Below are positions 34,160 to 46,371 of a stretch of DNA of 64,000 bases, piece after piece. How positions within the stretch are numbered: position 1 is the stretch's first letter; every line of letters starts with the position of its first letter. Below the pieces are notes generated by a model. The model saw only the letters and a list, made by a program, of their open reading frames with translations. It did not search any database and was not told the origin of the DNA. Position numbers and translations under genes: made by a program. Origin of the DNA: Epiperipatus broadwayi (lineage: Eukaryota; Onychophora; Udeonychophora; Euonychophora; Peripatidae); assembly GCA_028023455.1 (NCBI GenBank), contig JAQFVV010012573.1:868001-932000 (forward strand), written 5' to 3'.

Positions 34160-36010
34160 AAAGAACCAACTACTGGAAAAATAACCTTAGCTAAATAAAC
34201 AATAACAGATAGGCTAAACTTAGGGTGCTCATATATGATATATGCTATAATAAAAAGAGCCATAGAGGTAATAATAATAATAATAAATAAGCATTGTAAA
34301 TATGCTAATTAACATTTAATAAATTTTAAGAGGAGGGGAACTCTCAACTCACTCTTACAAACTACAAATGCTCTTAATATTGTAAGCATATACCAAAGAG
34401 TAGTTATGTTTTAATATATTATTTCTCATAATATTTTTTATATTCCTCTCCAAACACTATTCTCACAAACACTATTCTCAGCATTTTATTGCAATGATCT
34501 GATTCACAATTCAAAATTCTTAATAAAGGATAATAATGTTTCTTAGGCTTTATTTGTGCCACTTTACTTTTCAAGTAATTTCTTTTGCCAAAAACAATTT
34601 TTTGTTGATCATTAATTATAATAATAAGATCTCAGAGTTCTTTTATTAAATATTTCTAATATTAAAATTTTAATTCTTTTGTTTTATTTATGAATTATTA
34701 AACAATGAATGGCACCCTAAGATAATGTCTACTTAATTTACAACAATAATAATACATTTAAAACAAATTATTTTAATTAAAATAAAATACATAAAAACTC
34801 TTAATGTAGAATAAAATAATAATAATCTAATAGGATATCATTCAATTACTAAGGGTGGATAAGAGATTTTATGGTCACTCAGGATATCCTATTAGTAACT
34901 CATGCCAGATATTTCTTATAACTTTATCATAAATAATTGAAGCGTTAAATTTGTGATAGATAATCACTTACAATCTTATAAATAAGAAAATAATTTTATC
35001 ACAAAGCAATCTTCTTTTAATAATTGCATATGGATTAAAGTGATCATTTAAGATTAAGAAAATGAATATGCATTCTTAACATCTGAAGACCATTCTAACA
35101 AAATTGTTTATTTTCAATTTTATGTATATGTACTCTTAATGACTAAGATAAAATATAATTGCATCATTGATTATATAATGTTAAGATTTCTGAATAAATA
35201 GCATGTGACTGAGATGATATTAACACTATACACACATTTAACATATAAAGACAGTTAAATAAATAATAATTTTGGAAATCTGCAATATTCAAATTAAGCT
35301 ATTCAAACATTTATGTCATACAACTTTACTGCATAGGAGAAATAAAATTTAGAAGTTTACAGCTTATGATAAGAATTAAATAAATTTACAAATTAAATTA
35401 TCATTGACTATTATGAATTTGTTTGACTGATGAAAGCTTTTTATTGAATGTGAGTATTATCATAAGAAGGTCTACATTTTTACATAACAATCATACTATG
35501 ACCTTATCTCAATAATGAATACATTTAATTACTAAGCATGTCTTACTTGCCAGAAGTGATGTATATTACTTGTTTAGATCCATAAATATATTCTGCAATT
35601 CTGGCAAAGCACAGCAAGACAGACATACTCATCAAAACCATCTCTAACATACACTCTGAGTATTCAAGAATGCAACAGAAGAAAATATGGTGTTCTTCAA
35701 ATCAACAATATCAATTGCCAAAATAATAAAGTCATGGTTGTATACCATACATGGTTTCATACAAGATATATGATATAATTCATCTGAGAGGAAATATACA
35801 TAAAGCAATGAAGCTAACATTGTCATGAACTCAAAAGGTATACTTACAGGTTGAGAGCAAACAAATATGCTAGGATGTTTGGCTCTGAACATATGAGAAA
35901 AATGAGAATAAACCACCAAAAATATTAGAAACAATAAAGGACTGTCTTAATTAAAGCATCATTGCTAAATATGAAACATGAAAATATCATTCAAGGAAAA
36001 TATTATAATA
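34160..36010. other. AT-rich non-coding DNA
   Basis: A short inverted pair, TAATAGGATATC near 34829 and GATATCCTATTA near 34882, flanks a 45-base loop. The hydrophobic minus-strand frame at 35644-35934 (96 codons) has no recognised family and no splice or promoter support; I leave it unassigned. Confidence 0.4.
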
Positions 36011-36011
36011 A

Positions 36012-36240
36012 AAGAAGAGACAAAACTACAATCTCTTTATAAAATATATATGCAAGCAAAATAAATATCCACAAGAGAGACAAAAGCTTCCATCTCTTGA
36101 AAATATAATAATGAAATAAATATCTACAAGAGAGAGCCACAGCTATGCTCTCTTGGATAATATAATGGCAAGATAAGCATAACCATTAAAACAATAGAGA
36201 CAAATGTCATAATTTCATAAATAAATATAATTATTAACTA
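36012..36240 (+). repeat. Diverged tandem repeat, about 58-bp unit, 3-4 copies
   Basis: Units start near 36013, 36073, 36128 and 36190. Each carries AAGAGAGAC-like and ATCTCTT-like words about 14 bases apart, so every unit can form its own small stem, followed by an ATAATAATG/AAATAAATATC tail. Confidence 0.55.
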
Positions 36241-36404
36241 ATGTATAAAACTGATAACAAAATTATTTTCCAAATCTGGCCTAATAAAAGCATAGCCTGA
36301 AATAAACAATAAAATAGGAATATACAACATCTTCACTGGTTATGTATAAACATATTTATTCAAATAGATAAATTACCCATGATAGGGAACAAAGCAATAT
36401 TTTA

Positions 36405-36470
36405 AAATGGTAGAGTATTAAATACAATTTATCCAACCTGCTTCAAACACTTTTTAGCAAACTCTTTATT

Positions 36471-36543
<73 letters not shown>

Positions 36544-36815
36544 CACACCTACATTTCGACTGACCTGCAGTCTTCAGAACTGTAATTTTAGCTATAATTC
36601 TTTTAAATATATGACCTCCAACATGTAAGGTGACAAATGTAATTGGACTGCCATATACATTGGTGGTTATATATTTAAGAGAAGTATAGCTAAAATTACA
36701 GCTTTGAAGAAGACTGCAGGTCAGTCGAAATGTAGGTGTATATATATGTACAAATAAAGAGTTTGCTAAAAAGTGTTTGAAGCAGATTGGATAAATTGTA
36801 TTTATGGGATATTAA
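36405..36815. repeat. Fold-back element with TA microsatellite in one arm
   Basis: The left arm (about 36405-36600) and right arm (about 36665-36815) are reverse complements. Shared words are AATACAATTTATCCAA, CAAACTCTTTATTTGTA and GACTGACCTGCAGTCTTC. The left arm has expanded a TA run (36473-36542), while the right arm keeps only TATATATATG. This parallels the element at 3967-4314. Confidence 0.8.
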
Positions 36816-39104
36816 GGCAAAAATAAGAAAAAGTGTGATTTTGGTAGAGTATTATTAATAGGAAATATTCTGCAAACTTCTGAATATTACAGTTGATAAA
36901 TAATGCACAAACTATATCAGAACAAAATATGCACGATAACATAAATAAATATATGGTAAATTACAAAAAGAATAAAATTACAATTTCAAATTATATTCAT
37001 TTTACCAAAATTTAAATAATTAAATGTTCTTTATCCTTGAAGATTCACCATTTAACAGGATATAGTTGTGCAAATATAGAAATTTTTCTCCATTTGTTGA
37101 AATTGCAACACATTTAAAACTAGATGTATAGTGTTCAAAATCATTTCTATAAGCAAGAGATTTCCTGACAACATAAGCACACAAATGTATTAATGGCCAT
37201 TCAGTTTTACAAAATTATTTTCAAATGCAATAGTGGCAAATTCTGGTATAACATGTTAACTATACATTTATCCATGGGAAAAGTATAATTTAATAATAAG
37301 GTCTAAGAGCAAATATCATTTAAAAACAAAGCAGGTTTTTGTAGAAAGCAGAATTTGAAATTCATAATTAAAGAACTAATAATACTAAAGCATATATAAA
37401 GCAGGTTTATCATTAAAAGTTAATTATAATAATAACTTGAAAAATAATTTATTAAAGTATTTTGTCTTTCTTTTCTAAAGCATATATAACTGTTTTATTT
37501 ATTTTGTCCAGATGTAGTTACGTAATGATAATAGTAAATTTTTAAGTAATAAATCCATTACAATGATATAATATTACTTTTCAAACATAAGTATTCCAGA
37601 AATAATTTTCAAACAAAAGAGTAAATTAATAATTTTCATTTTTAAAGATTTGGGAAATATTTTTCATATCTTTAGTCTGTATTAAACATAAATTAAATTA
37701 TTTATGAGTGAATATCTTTCACTCTGCAGCAAATATAGTGAATAAATAATTATGATATATGTAATAAAATGTTATTTAAAAATTGAGAAAGAGTCTCTAC
37801 AATCAAGACTTAAAATAGTTCATTTATTAAAAAATGAATTATCCTGGAGAAAACCATTGTTTAAAATATAATATTGAAATAAATATATTTCAAGATGAAG
37901 ACAAAACATTTTTAAAGTCTTTTTATAAATTTATTTCAACATTTAAAAAAATATTTAAGCAAAGCATTAAAAATATTATAGATTGTTATCAAATTATGAA
38001 TGGGCATACAGTTTTTAATAGTCTTATCCCTAAAACATAAGGTATATTGAATTTATAAAACATCTCTTGTAAGTATAAAATTGATAATTATTACATGAGT
38101 GAAGCAAGCTATAAAAAATTCCCATGAAATATTAATTTTACATAAAGGTTATTCAGTACCTGTGGAAAAGTAGTGGTTTAAATCAAGTTTTTCTTTCTTT
38201 TTCAATAATATAGACTTTTTAGCACATGGATTAGAACTTATTTAATAATATATTACTTTAACAAAAATAAAATTGTTAAAAAATAAATAAACTTATAATT
38301 ATTAGAAATGATTAAATCTGCAATTAATTAGAAAAAAAATAAGCAAGTTTTCCTCACTTTCCCATGTGTATGACTTTTTCTCCTTCCTATATGTGTTTTT
38401 ATATCCCTGATCATGTGCTTGATTTTATTGATTGAAATTTACATTTTTTAAATCACCTCCTCTTCTTGACTTTTTATATTAAAGTTTAAAAATTGACTTC
38501 ATATCTGAAAAACAAAGTTAAAAATAGAAACTCATTTACATATTGTCTAGACTGTTATTTAAAAATATTAAATTATAACACAATTATTTATGAAAACAAT
38601 AAAAATAAAACAAAATATTATATGTAGATCATATTATTTTTTAAACATTTATATAATATTTAATACAGGTGAAGTTTGGCAGAATATTTTTTTCATTGTT
38701 TTTAATTAAAGATATTTAAGAATAATTTAATATTATGAACAAGGAAGTGAAAATGAAATTAAAAATGAAAGCATACTCACTTGTATTCTCTTAAATTTCT
38801 TTTAATTAAAAACTAATAATTTTTAATAATAATAAATTAACATAGCTTGACTTTATTTTTTTATAATTAACACAGCTTAATTTCATTTTTTTAATTGATT
38901 TAATCTTTATAATAATTAGCATGAATAAAAACATTTTTATTAATAAATAATTTAAATAAAAATGCTTCTTATAAGCAAGCAAATCAAATAATATCTAGCA
39001 TTAAAGATTTAAACTTAGCTCTTGTTACAATTTAATTTAAACATTGAATTTTAATATACTAGAAGCTATATGAAAATAACTTTAGCTTTTAATAGCTTTA
39101 AACA
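36816..39104. other. AT-rich non-coding DNA
   Basis: No supported gene. A 68-codon frame at 37834-38040 (MNYPGENHCLKYN...) is slightly polar, but an alternative overlapping frame is just as protein-like, so neither is called. Confidence 0.4.
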
Positions 39105-39426
39105 TTTATTTATTATCACCATCATCATCACCAACCAGTATCAATCCACTGCAGGATGAAGGTCTCTCCAAGTTCAATCCATCTTCTCTGATTTTTAGCT
39201 TCTCTTCTCCACATCACCCCTGCATACTTTTTTATTTCATCCATCCATCTCACATGTGGTTTCTTTCTGGGTCTTTTACAATCTCTTGGAAATTTAGTTT
39301 AAGATTTTAATTTTCCATCTATTATCATCTCTTCTAGCAATATGTCCAACCCAATTCCACTTCAGTCTTTTAATTTGTTCAATGAGGTCAGTAACACCTG
39401 TTTGTTTTCTTACTTATATATTGTGT

Positions 39427-39636
39427 TTACTCCCAACATGCATCTCTCCATACTTCTTTGAGTGGTCTGAAGTCTCTGTATTGTGTCCAAGTCTCATATT
39501 CATAAGTAAAACCTGGTAAAACACATTTATTAAAAACCTTCCTTTTCAAACACGTAGGCATATTTCCTTTTAGTAATAAGTTATTTCTAACAAAAGTACT
39601 CCAACTAAGTTTAATTCTATGATTAATTTTATCCAT
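39427..39636 (-). pseudogene. LINE C-terminal domain fragment
   Basis: It encodes MDKINHRIKLSWSTFVRNNL, KRKVFNKCVLPGFTYEYETW and RDFRPLKEVWRDACWE. This matches the region after RT in RTE-like proteins, where full-length relatives have a VLPxLTYGxETW motif and a basic, Trp-containing tail. The remainder (39130-39420) continues in other frames with an RDCKRPRKKPHVRWMDE-like stretch. Confidence 0.82.
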
Positions 39637-39653
39637 TATGTTTCTACCTGTAT

Positions 39654-40257
39654 TTATAATCTGACCAAGGAATTTGTAGCTGTTAACTTTTTTAACTCAT
39701 CATAATCAATCTTTATTTTCATATTTTGAAAAAATTCATTAAACATTACTTTAGTCTTTTTAACATTTATCTTTAGTTCTATTTTTCTACTTTCATCTGA
39801 TAACTCCTGCAGCATTTCCTGTAGCTCTAAAGCATCTGCAAAATCTAAATGACTTAAAATATTTCCATTTACTTTCACTCCTTTAGCTTTCCATTTTAAT
39901 CCATAAAATACTTCCTGTAGCACTACTATAAAAAGTTTTGGAGATATGGAATCACCCTGTTTTACATCCTTTTCAATGTTAACTTTCCTGGTATCATTAT
40001 ATGATCTAATTGTTGTTGTTGCATTTTTATAAATATTCTTTGAAATATGGATAGTCTATACCTTGGTGATCCAATGCTTTAATCACTGAATAAATGTTTA
40101 TAGAATCATTTGCCTTTTCATAATCTACAAATCCAAAACATATTGGCAACTCACATTCATTTGTTTTTTTTATAACTTCTCTCAATACCTGGATATGATC
40201 TACTGTAATAAAACCACTTTTAAATTCAGTTTGTTCTCTTGGTTGGTGGAAATACAA
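39654..40257 (-). pseudogene. LINE RT palm fragment with deleted catalytic motif
   Basis: 40257-40027 encodes QTEFKSGFITVDHIQVLREV and FVDYEKANDSI (motif A with its Asp, Phe changed to Asn). After a frameshift, 39990-39654 encodes VKQGDSISPKLFIVVLQEVF and HLDFADALELQEMLQELSDE. Compared with copy 1 (HLDFTDDVLVFSNNALELQ), eight residues including the second catalytic Asp are missing in frame at 39830-39843. The enzyme could not have been active after this deletion. Confidence 0.85.
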
Positions 40258-40481
40258 TGTTCTCTGTAGACAAGTTGTGATTATCTTGGTAAAAAATTTA
40301 TATAAACTGGTAAAATGTTGATAGGTCTGTAATTTTTAATATCTTCTTTATCACTTTTTAAAATATTAATATTAATACTGCATTTTCCCAATTATCTGGT
40401 ATATCTTTATCATTTAGATATTTGGTATATAACTTTGCTAAAAAATTTCTATTTCTTTGCTTGCTTCTTTTAATATATCAA

Positions 40482-40898
40482 TTATAATTTCATCATTACT
40501 GAAGCTTTTCCTTTCTTCATAAATTTGATTGCATGTCTCACTTTTTTATTTAAATTTCTGGGCAATTCAGAAGATACAGTAGATATAAGAGGTATTTGTT
40601 CTTTATTACTATATAATTCTTGATAGAAGTCTTCTAACCATTTTATGATGCCATCTCTCTTTTTAGTAATAATTCCATCTCTTTTTCTTATTGCAGATAT
40701 AAATTTCCTACCAATATCAAAATGTTGTTTTACACTCTTGGGACTTTTATTCTCTTCTACAGCTTTCCTTGCTAGTTCACAATTATACTTTCTTTTATCA
40801 TTTTCAACTCTTTTCCACACCATTTTGCAAAATTCGATATATTCAATTCTTTTTAATGCATCATTTTTGTATATCTTCATATTTTTTCTTTTCTTCAT
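40482..40898 (-). pseudogene. LINE ORF fragment: linker and RT fingers
   Basis: A 138-codon frame homologous to 14419-14982: NMKIYKNDALKRIEYIEFCK, then KAVEENKSPKSVKQHFDIGR, then GIIKWLEDFYQELYSNKEQ, then HAIKFMKKGKA. It ends by frameshift just where copy 1 continues into SNDGI. The plus-strand frame at 40645-40953 is its shadow. Confidence 0.87.
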
Positions 40899-41224
40899 AA
40901 ATTCTTTAGTCTCAGTAGAAATTTTATTGAACAGTTGCTGTTTTTTTTACTAGCTATCTTTGTTGCAGTTTTTAAAAGTTATCAGTTATTTTCATAATAA
41001 TTTCATTCAAATCTGAATCATGTTCAAAATCTACTAATATTTGAAACTGATTTGTAAGTTCTAATTTAAATTTATTAGAATGTTTCTGAAGATTAGGAAT
41101 ATAAACTGTAAATATTGTTTTCCTTAATAATTTTTGTCTCTAGTTTTGCATCAACATGTATCTTACATTTTACTAATGGATGATCACTTCCTGTGTTAAA
41201 TTTATTGAGAACATTACAATCTTG

Positions 41225-41362
41225 AAATATATATATTTTCTGTTAGTCAAAATATTGGATGCCTCCATGTCCATTTCCTTTTAACATTTTTCTCAAAAGA
41301 ATTTATAGTCAAAATATTGGATGCCTCCATGTCCATTTCCTTTTAACATTTTTCTCAAAAGA
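41225..41362 (-). repeat. 62-bp tandem duplication inside LINE copy 2
   Basis: The segment GGATGCCTCCATGTCCATTT and its surroundings (AGTCAAAATATT... to ...CTCAAAAGAA) occurs twice in a row at about 41245-41305 and 41307-41367, nearly identical. It duplicates the endonuclease KRKWTWRHP segment and post-dates insertion. Confidence 0.85.
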
Positions 41363-41699
41363 AGAATTTATAATATAAAGTTTTTTTTTCTGCAAACTCC
41401 ACAAATCTATGTCCTCTCTCATTTCTATTACCATAACCAAAATTACCTACAGTACTTTCATCTTTCATTTGTTTACCAATTCTAGCATTAAAATCTCTCA
41501 TAACAATTTTAAAATGTTGTTTACTCTGATAAAAAGCCTTTAGTATATCCATATAAAAACCTTCTACTACTTCATCACTATGAGAACTGGTTGGGGCATA
41601 AACCTGAATTATCTGCATTTTGTATCTGCTCTTCAGTTGTATAACTAATCTTGCCTCTCTGTCTGAAATATTATCAATCTCCACAATGTGTTCTTCCAC
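41355..41699 (-). pseudogene. LINE AP endonuclease domain fragment
   Basis: A 115-codon open part of the endonuclease. It contains REARLVIQLKSRYKMQIIQV, then YAPTSSHSDEVVEGFY, then VMRDFNARIGKQ, then VGNFGYGNRNERGHRFVEF. The DFNA and NERG motifs are standard for APE-type LINE endonucleases, where the first is usually GDFNA; here Gly is replaced by Arg. Just downstream a 62-bp tandem duplication disrupts the FFEKN-VKRKWTWRHP segment. The domain would nick target DNA for target-primed reverse transcription, but this copy is broken. Confidence 0.87.
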
Positions 41700-42180
41700 T
41701 TTTTATTTATAATGAATCATATCCCACTTGTATTTCCAATATTTGTGACTTTATAGTAGAAGACATGTCCACTTTTTAAATCAATTGTCTCTTCACCTTT
41801 TTTTCTAAGTTCACAAAGTCCAATAAAGTCCCATTTTATATAAGACAGTACTTCTTCTAATGCTTGCAATCTTCCTTCACTTGAAGGTGATTTGCAGTTG
41901 TAAGTACCTAAATAAAGTCATCATCAAATGGCAGCCTGAGTCCACAATTAGGGAATTCTTAGCACCCTCTGCCGTTGGTTGGTGACTTTACAGCCTCCTG
42001 AGAATGAGGGCCATGATTTATTTTTGTTTGTCATGATTGTATATTTATTATTTACACATGCAATTATTCTGCCTTATCTGGCAGTTGAGAAGAAAGACCA
42101 TGGTGTTTCTTGATTTTAAACTCAGAGGTAAAAAGCCAATAAACTCACCATGCCGGCTAATGCATGTTGGTGAGCAGATC

Positions 42181-42436
42181 ATCGATTTTCATATTCTTAT
42201 TATTATACAAGAAAATATATTCTTAATTTAAATAGTTGGAAGTCATTTGTATCTACAAATGGGTTTAAACTAATACCATAAAAATATTAACTTATAAAAT
42301 GACTTAGCATTTAACTGTAAAGCCCTACTTAAAATTAACTTGCACTAAAAATTAACTTATTAAAATTTTTTTTTATACTTAGTCACCTTAGATGGATGGA
42401 AGTTTAGCTTTACTGGCAAAGTCAAAGGTTACATAT
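42181..42436. other. AT-rich spacer between LINE copy 2 and the LTR element
   Basis: No feature is seen. The 64-codon frame at 42037-42231 covers the LINE leader and is not a gene. Confidence 0.45.
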
Positions 42437-43222
42437 TGTAAAAGTAGCTTCCCATCAGATTTGAACCAGCTTTGCTTCATAGTGCATTATTCACTAAATT
42501 AAACTAATCTAAAACATAAATTTAGTTAATGGATAGTTAAATGGGTATTATCATTTAGATAATAAACACATATCTATAGATGTGCAACCAATGTTTATTT
42601 TATCAAACATGCGATATTAAGAAGAAAACATGTCAATAAATTAAATTCTCATAGCTTAAAGGAAGATAAAAATCTTAATTCAATTTACACAAACAATAAA
42701 CTAAATGCCAATACCTTACATCATTTGACAAGACTTATAGACTTGGTAGACATCATAATGACCTAATGTCAAGCCAGTCACTAGGTAGACAGATATAGAA
42801 AGTGAAAACAATTTTATTTCATAATCTTATTTTACTGTCAAAAAATGTAACACATGTAACAATAAACACACATATATATATATATATCAATGAAAGAGGA
42901 AATAAAATGCAAGATTACTAAACAATAGGATTCAAGGACAGTATAAAAACAAACTCACTTGATTTCCGACATCTTTTTATTTTGTTCAAAAGGACACAAG
43001 AGCTGTACAATACCAATGTCAGAAATTGAATGTTCGATTATCAGAATATCAGAGAATATGGATAACTTATTTGAACAGTCCAAATTATTAGTCTAATTGT
43101 TGTGATGGAAATATTATTTGTCTAATTGTTGTCATGGAAATATTATTATTCTAATTGTTGTTATGGAAATAAAAAAAAGTACAGCCAATAATTAAAAAAA
43201 AAATTGTCAATAGATTTATGCA
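42437..43222 (+). repeat. 5' LTR of a gypsy-like retrotransposon
   Basis: About 785 bases aligning end to end with 48543-49272. Shared blocks are ATTATTCACTAAATTAAACT, GATAATAAACACAT, CATCATAATGACCTAATGTC, AAGCCAGTCACTAG, ACTCACTTGATTTCC, CATCTTTTTA-TTTGTTCAAAAG and ACAGCCAATAATTAAA. It probably starts TGTAAAAG and ends TGCA. It contains three copies of a roughly 30-bp unit (CTAATTGTTGT-ATGGAAATATT, 43091-43170) where the 3' LTR has one, which explains the length difference. No clear primer-binding site follows. Confidence 0.85.
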
Positions 43223-44404
43223 ATTGAATAAAATTAGTTGAAGTGATTTAAATGGATATTTAAAGTAAAATGACTATGCAATTATTTGAATGTGAGTAAA
43301 AATCAAGAAATAGATTATTGACATGTATATAAATGGAATAATTTTGCTTCTTATAAAACTTTTTAAGTACCAAATAGTGAATCAAGAAAAGTTAAATATC
43401 TTACAAACTGCAAAATGATGTACTCCAGCTAACTTAATATTCTCATAAGACTGAAGTGTTGTTAGCCCTGCACATAGAAAATGTGATGATTTAATGTTTA
43501 TCTATATGTAATACCTGTTTAAACATCAAATACCTGTCTCAAACCTCAGAATGGATATAGAATGAAATAGCAACATGAAGAAGGAAATAACATCAGTACT
43601 AGCAAGTCACCAAGGATTTCCCACGAGCAATGCATTACTTGCTGAGGAAAAATGAGTGGAACAGCTATGAAATGCACCTATGAGGGACAGTATTTGCTAA
43701 ATCCTTGAATACTATTGTGAATAATTTGAGGAAAGTTTTAAATTGCTATGTATTTTATATATATATGCTTATGAAGTTTTGTTTTCATTTCACTTCCACA
43801 ACTGGGAACTGGAATACTTATGAATTGGAACAGTCCATAGTAGCTAGAATCATGAAAACACAAGGGGGAAAGTTGTTAAGTTCAAATTTTTTTCATTAAA
43901 TAAAATTTAGTTTAACCCTCCCTGCAATGTGACATTCACTCCAATCATCATCTTTAAGACAATATAGAATGAGGTAAGATTTAATTTGATATTGTTCTAT
44001 ATTAAGACCATACACTTGTTACAGGACAGAATTTATTTGTTTATTTTTTTGTGTTAACTAACGATGTTTATATTTTTTATTCAGTATGAAAGACTAATCT
44101 TCTTGAGTGAATATTCTCTTATACATATTGTAGGAAAATTGTACATAGTTAAGGGGTGAATCCTGCAAAGTAAATGAAATCCCTAGCATTGGAAATGAAC
44201 TATGAAGCTAACACATACATTTGTAAATAGTCAGCTAGCTTCACATTCATTATAGTGATGAACTAATAATTTTTCTTTTGTTATATTTTTTCTATTTTGT
44301 AAATATCTTTAATGTTTCAGCATGTATACCTATCATGAAAAGAGTTGGATTAATAAATATGTTTATTTATCAATATGATAGAGATAAACATTTGATGCAT
44401 GCAG

Positions 44405-44439
<35 letters not shown>

Positions 44440-45769
44440 CTATTTTTTTAATCATGCTAAATGACTTTGGAATTTTCATTTTGTTAGTCAAATAAATCTT
44501 GTTCAATTGATTTTCATTAAATGGTTTCTAGTTTGTCAAAGTTATTTATCCATCTATCCATCAATTCATAACTGGATATATATACACCCACACACACACT
44601 TTTTTAACATCTTAATACAATAGTATGGTTAGGTGAGTCTTTTTAGATTGTCAAAGTTATTTATCCATCCATCAATTCATAACTGGATATATATACACCC
44701 CCACACACCCTTTTTTAACCTCTTAATACAATAGTATGGTTAGGTGAGTCTTACACTCAATTTAAATCCACACTGTGATACAGTGGTTGATGTCTAGAAT
44801 AAATTCAACCCTGAAGAGAGCTAAGGGCAACATTCTCCATGGATTTGAATTCCGATATATAATGAAACCTGAAGAGGGGTGAGGCGTGGATAAACTGGTC
44901 TAAATTGTGTCTAAATTTAAAACCTAGAGATATCCCATTGGAGGTAGTCATGATCATTGGTTAGTTACTTCATTCCATCATTTGCAGCATCCTACTAAAA
45001 CACCCTAGGTTTGACCATAGTTAGATGTGTTCCCCATTGTCTGGTGAAAAACCCAGACTGTTACATTCTGGTTCCCATACTTTAGGGGCATGAAACATAA
45101 GTTTCCAGGGAGGTCCAGCCATTGGACTGGTAAAAAATTATTTTGGAAAGTTATTCAATTTTATGAATTTATCCGAGCAACAACTAGCTAATGCATATAA
45201 CCAAAAAGGGAAACTTCATGTGAAACATTGGATATGGATTGATGGATGGAAATGTTATGACAAACTGAAAACATCAATAAATAATTAATTAATAAAATTA
45301 AACTAAAGTAGAGGAGTTAGGCAAGTAAAACAGACAGGCTAAAAGCAAGGGATTAAAAGAAATAGATACTCCAACATAGAAAGTTATGAAGAAGTTAAAC
45401 ATATGTGTTAAATGGCATGAGATAGCATAAGATTCCATGACATAGCATTATACTTAACCATTGATAAAAAAAGGAAAAAGAGAATTTTATTAATGATACT
45501 TAGTAGTGGAAGAAAACTAAAAAGGAAGGGACAAGAAAGTTTCACAAAAAGTTATAAATAATAGTAGTAGTGAGAAGTAATGCTCTACTTTTAGCAGTAG
45601 AGAAGAGTTTACGTTAGTACAAATATCTGAGGGATCTACAACAGAAACTGATCACTTGCTACAGGCACAGGGAGTGTCCCACACAACTTCTCAAATTTGA
45701 GAGACCCTTACCCATGAAATGACTCAATCATCCAGGGTTAAAGTAACACATGTTACAGGAAAGATAACA
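43223..45769. other. Non-coding leader region of the LTR element
   Basis: It holds no open frame of note apart from noise (43705-43899). A CA/TA microsatellite lies at 44405-44440. The part at 44750-45250 is less AT-rich and unlike anything else in the window; it may be leader sequence or a separate insertion. Confidence 0.45.
44535..44752 (+). repeat. Two-unit tandem duplication, about 114 bp, in the LTR element leader
   Basis: 44535-44648 and 44649-44752 share TCAAAGTTATTTATCCATC, ATCAATTCATAACTGGATAT, TACACCC-CACACAC and AATAGTATGGTTAGGTGAG. Differences are few, so the duplication is younger than the LTR divergence. Confidence 0.85.
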
Positions 45770-45801
45770 GTGATAGAGCAGATATTCCTTTTGTAGAGGC
45801 C

Positions 45802-46218
45802 ATGGATGCAAAAATGAAGAATGGTATGAAGGAAGATTTGAAGGAAGATATGAATAGCATTAAAGCAGAACTCACTAATAGAATGGCTACAAATATTAAC
45901 AGCTTGAAAGAAGATTTGAAGAGAGATATGAATAGCCTGAAAGAAATGAATAGTCTGGACACAAATATGAACATTTTGAAAGAAGATTTGAAGAAAGATG
46001 TGAATACCATGAAAGCAGAAATGAATAGAATGCAAACAAATATGAACAGCTTGAAAAAAGATTTGAAGGGAGATGTGAAAAGCATGAAAGCAGAAATGAA
46101 TAGAATGCACACAAATATGAACAGCTTGAAAGAAGATTTGAAGGGAGATGTGAGTAGCATGAAAGCAGAACTCATTAATAGAATGGATGTGAATATGAAC
46201 AGCTTGGATGAAAAATGA
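45802..46218 (+). pseudogene. Gag-like coiled-coil ORF of the LTR element
   Basis: 139 codons, open in frame upstream of the ATG (DNSDRADIPFVEAMDAK from about 45770). The protein is a tandem array of a 25-residue unit (75 bp; for example starts at 46027 and 46102) built on NxxSLKEDLKxDxxSMKAEM, with heptad-like spacing of Leu and Met and alternating Lys and Glu: a long coiled coil. A frameshift near 46215 moves the array into the next frame (MNNMKEHMKTDMNNLKEDLK, then MTGIEGELSAGMEQLF) to a stop at about 46372. Gag N-terminal coiled coils of this type occur in some animal gypsy elements (known from the family). The Phe/Ile/Ser-rich minus-strand frames here are its shadow. Confidence 0.72.
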
Positions 46219-46371
46219 ACAATATGAAGGAACACATGAAAACAGATATGAACAACTTGAAAGAGGATCTGAAAAGCAAAATGACAGGGATTGAAGGTGA
46301 ATTATCTGCTGGGATGGAACAGCTGTTCTTGAATGTCAATAATGTTCAGAGGGAAAACAGGGTATTGAGAT

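Larger units (their letters stand above)
39105..42180 (-). mobile_element. RTE-like non-LTR retrotransposon, near full-length copy 2
   Basis: Read on the minus strand the element starts around 42180. A non-coding leader shared with 59692-59775 is followed by the endonuclease start near 41905 (TYNCKSPSSEGRLQALEE then VLSYIKWDFIGLCELR), then QVYAPTSSHSDE, MRDFNARIG, NERG, and the WTW motif. RT fingers, palm motif A (FVDYEKANDSI), motif B (KQGDSISPK), the damaged motif C and a C-terminal domain follow. It ends with a CATCATCATC-type tail (TGATGATG on the minus strand) at 39110-39135. The length of about 3.1 kb suits RTE-clade elements. Many frameshifts and an internal duplication and deletion make it inactive. 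Confidence 0.9.

Noticed and set aside
35644-35934. 96-codon hydrophobic minus ORF
   Set aside because: No family, no promoter or splice signal; hydrophobic composition is expected from T-rich codons.
37834-38040. 68-codon plus ORF (MNYPGENHC...)
   Set aside because: An overlapping alternative frame is equally protein-like, and neither has context or homology I recognise.
45724-46235. Minus-strand frames rich in Phe, Ile, Ser and His (up to 160 codons)
   Set aside because: Antisense shadows of the gag-like coiled-coil array; the plus frame has the meaningful heptad pattern and element context.
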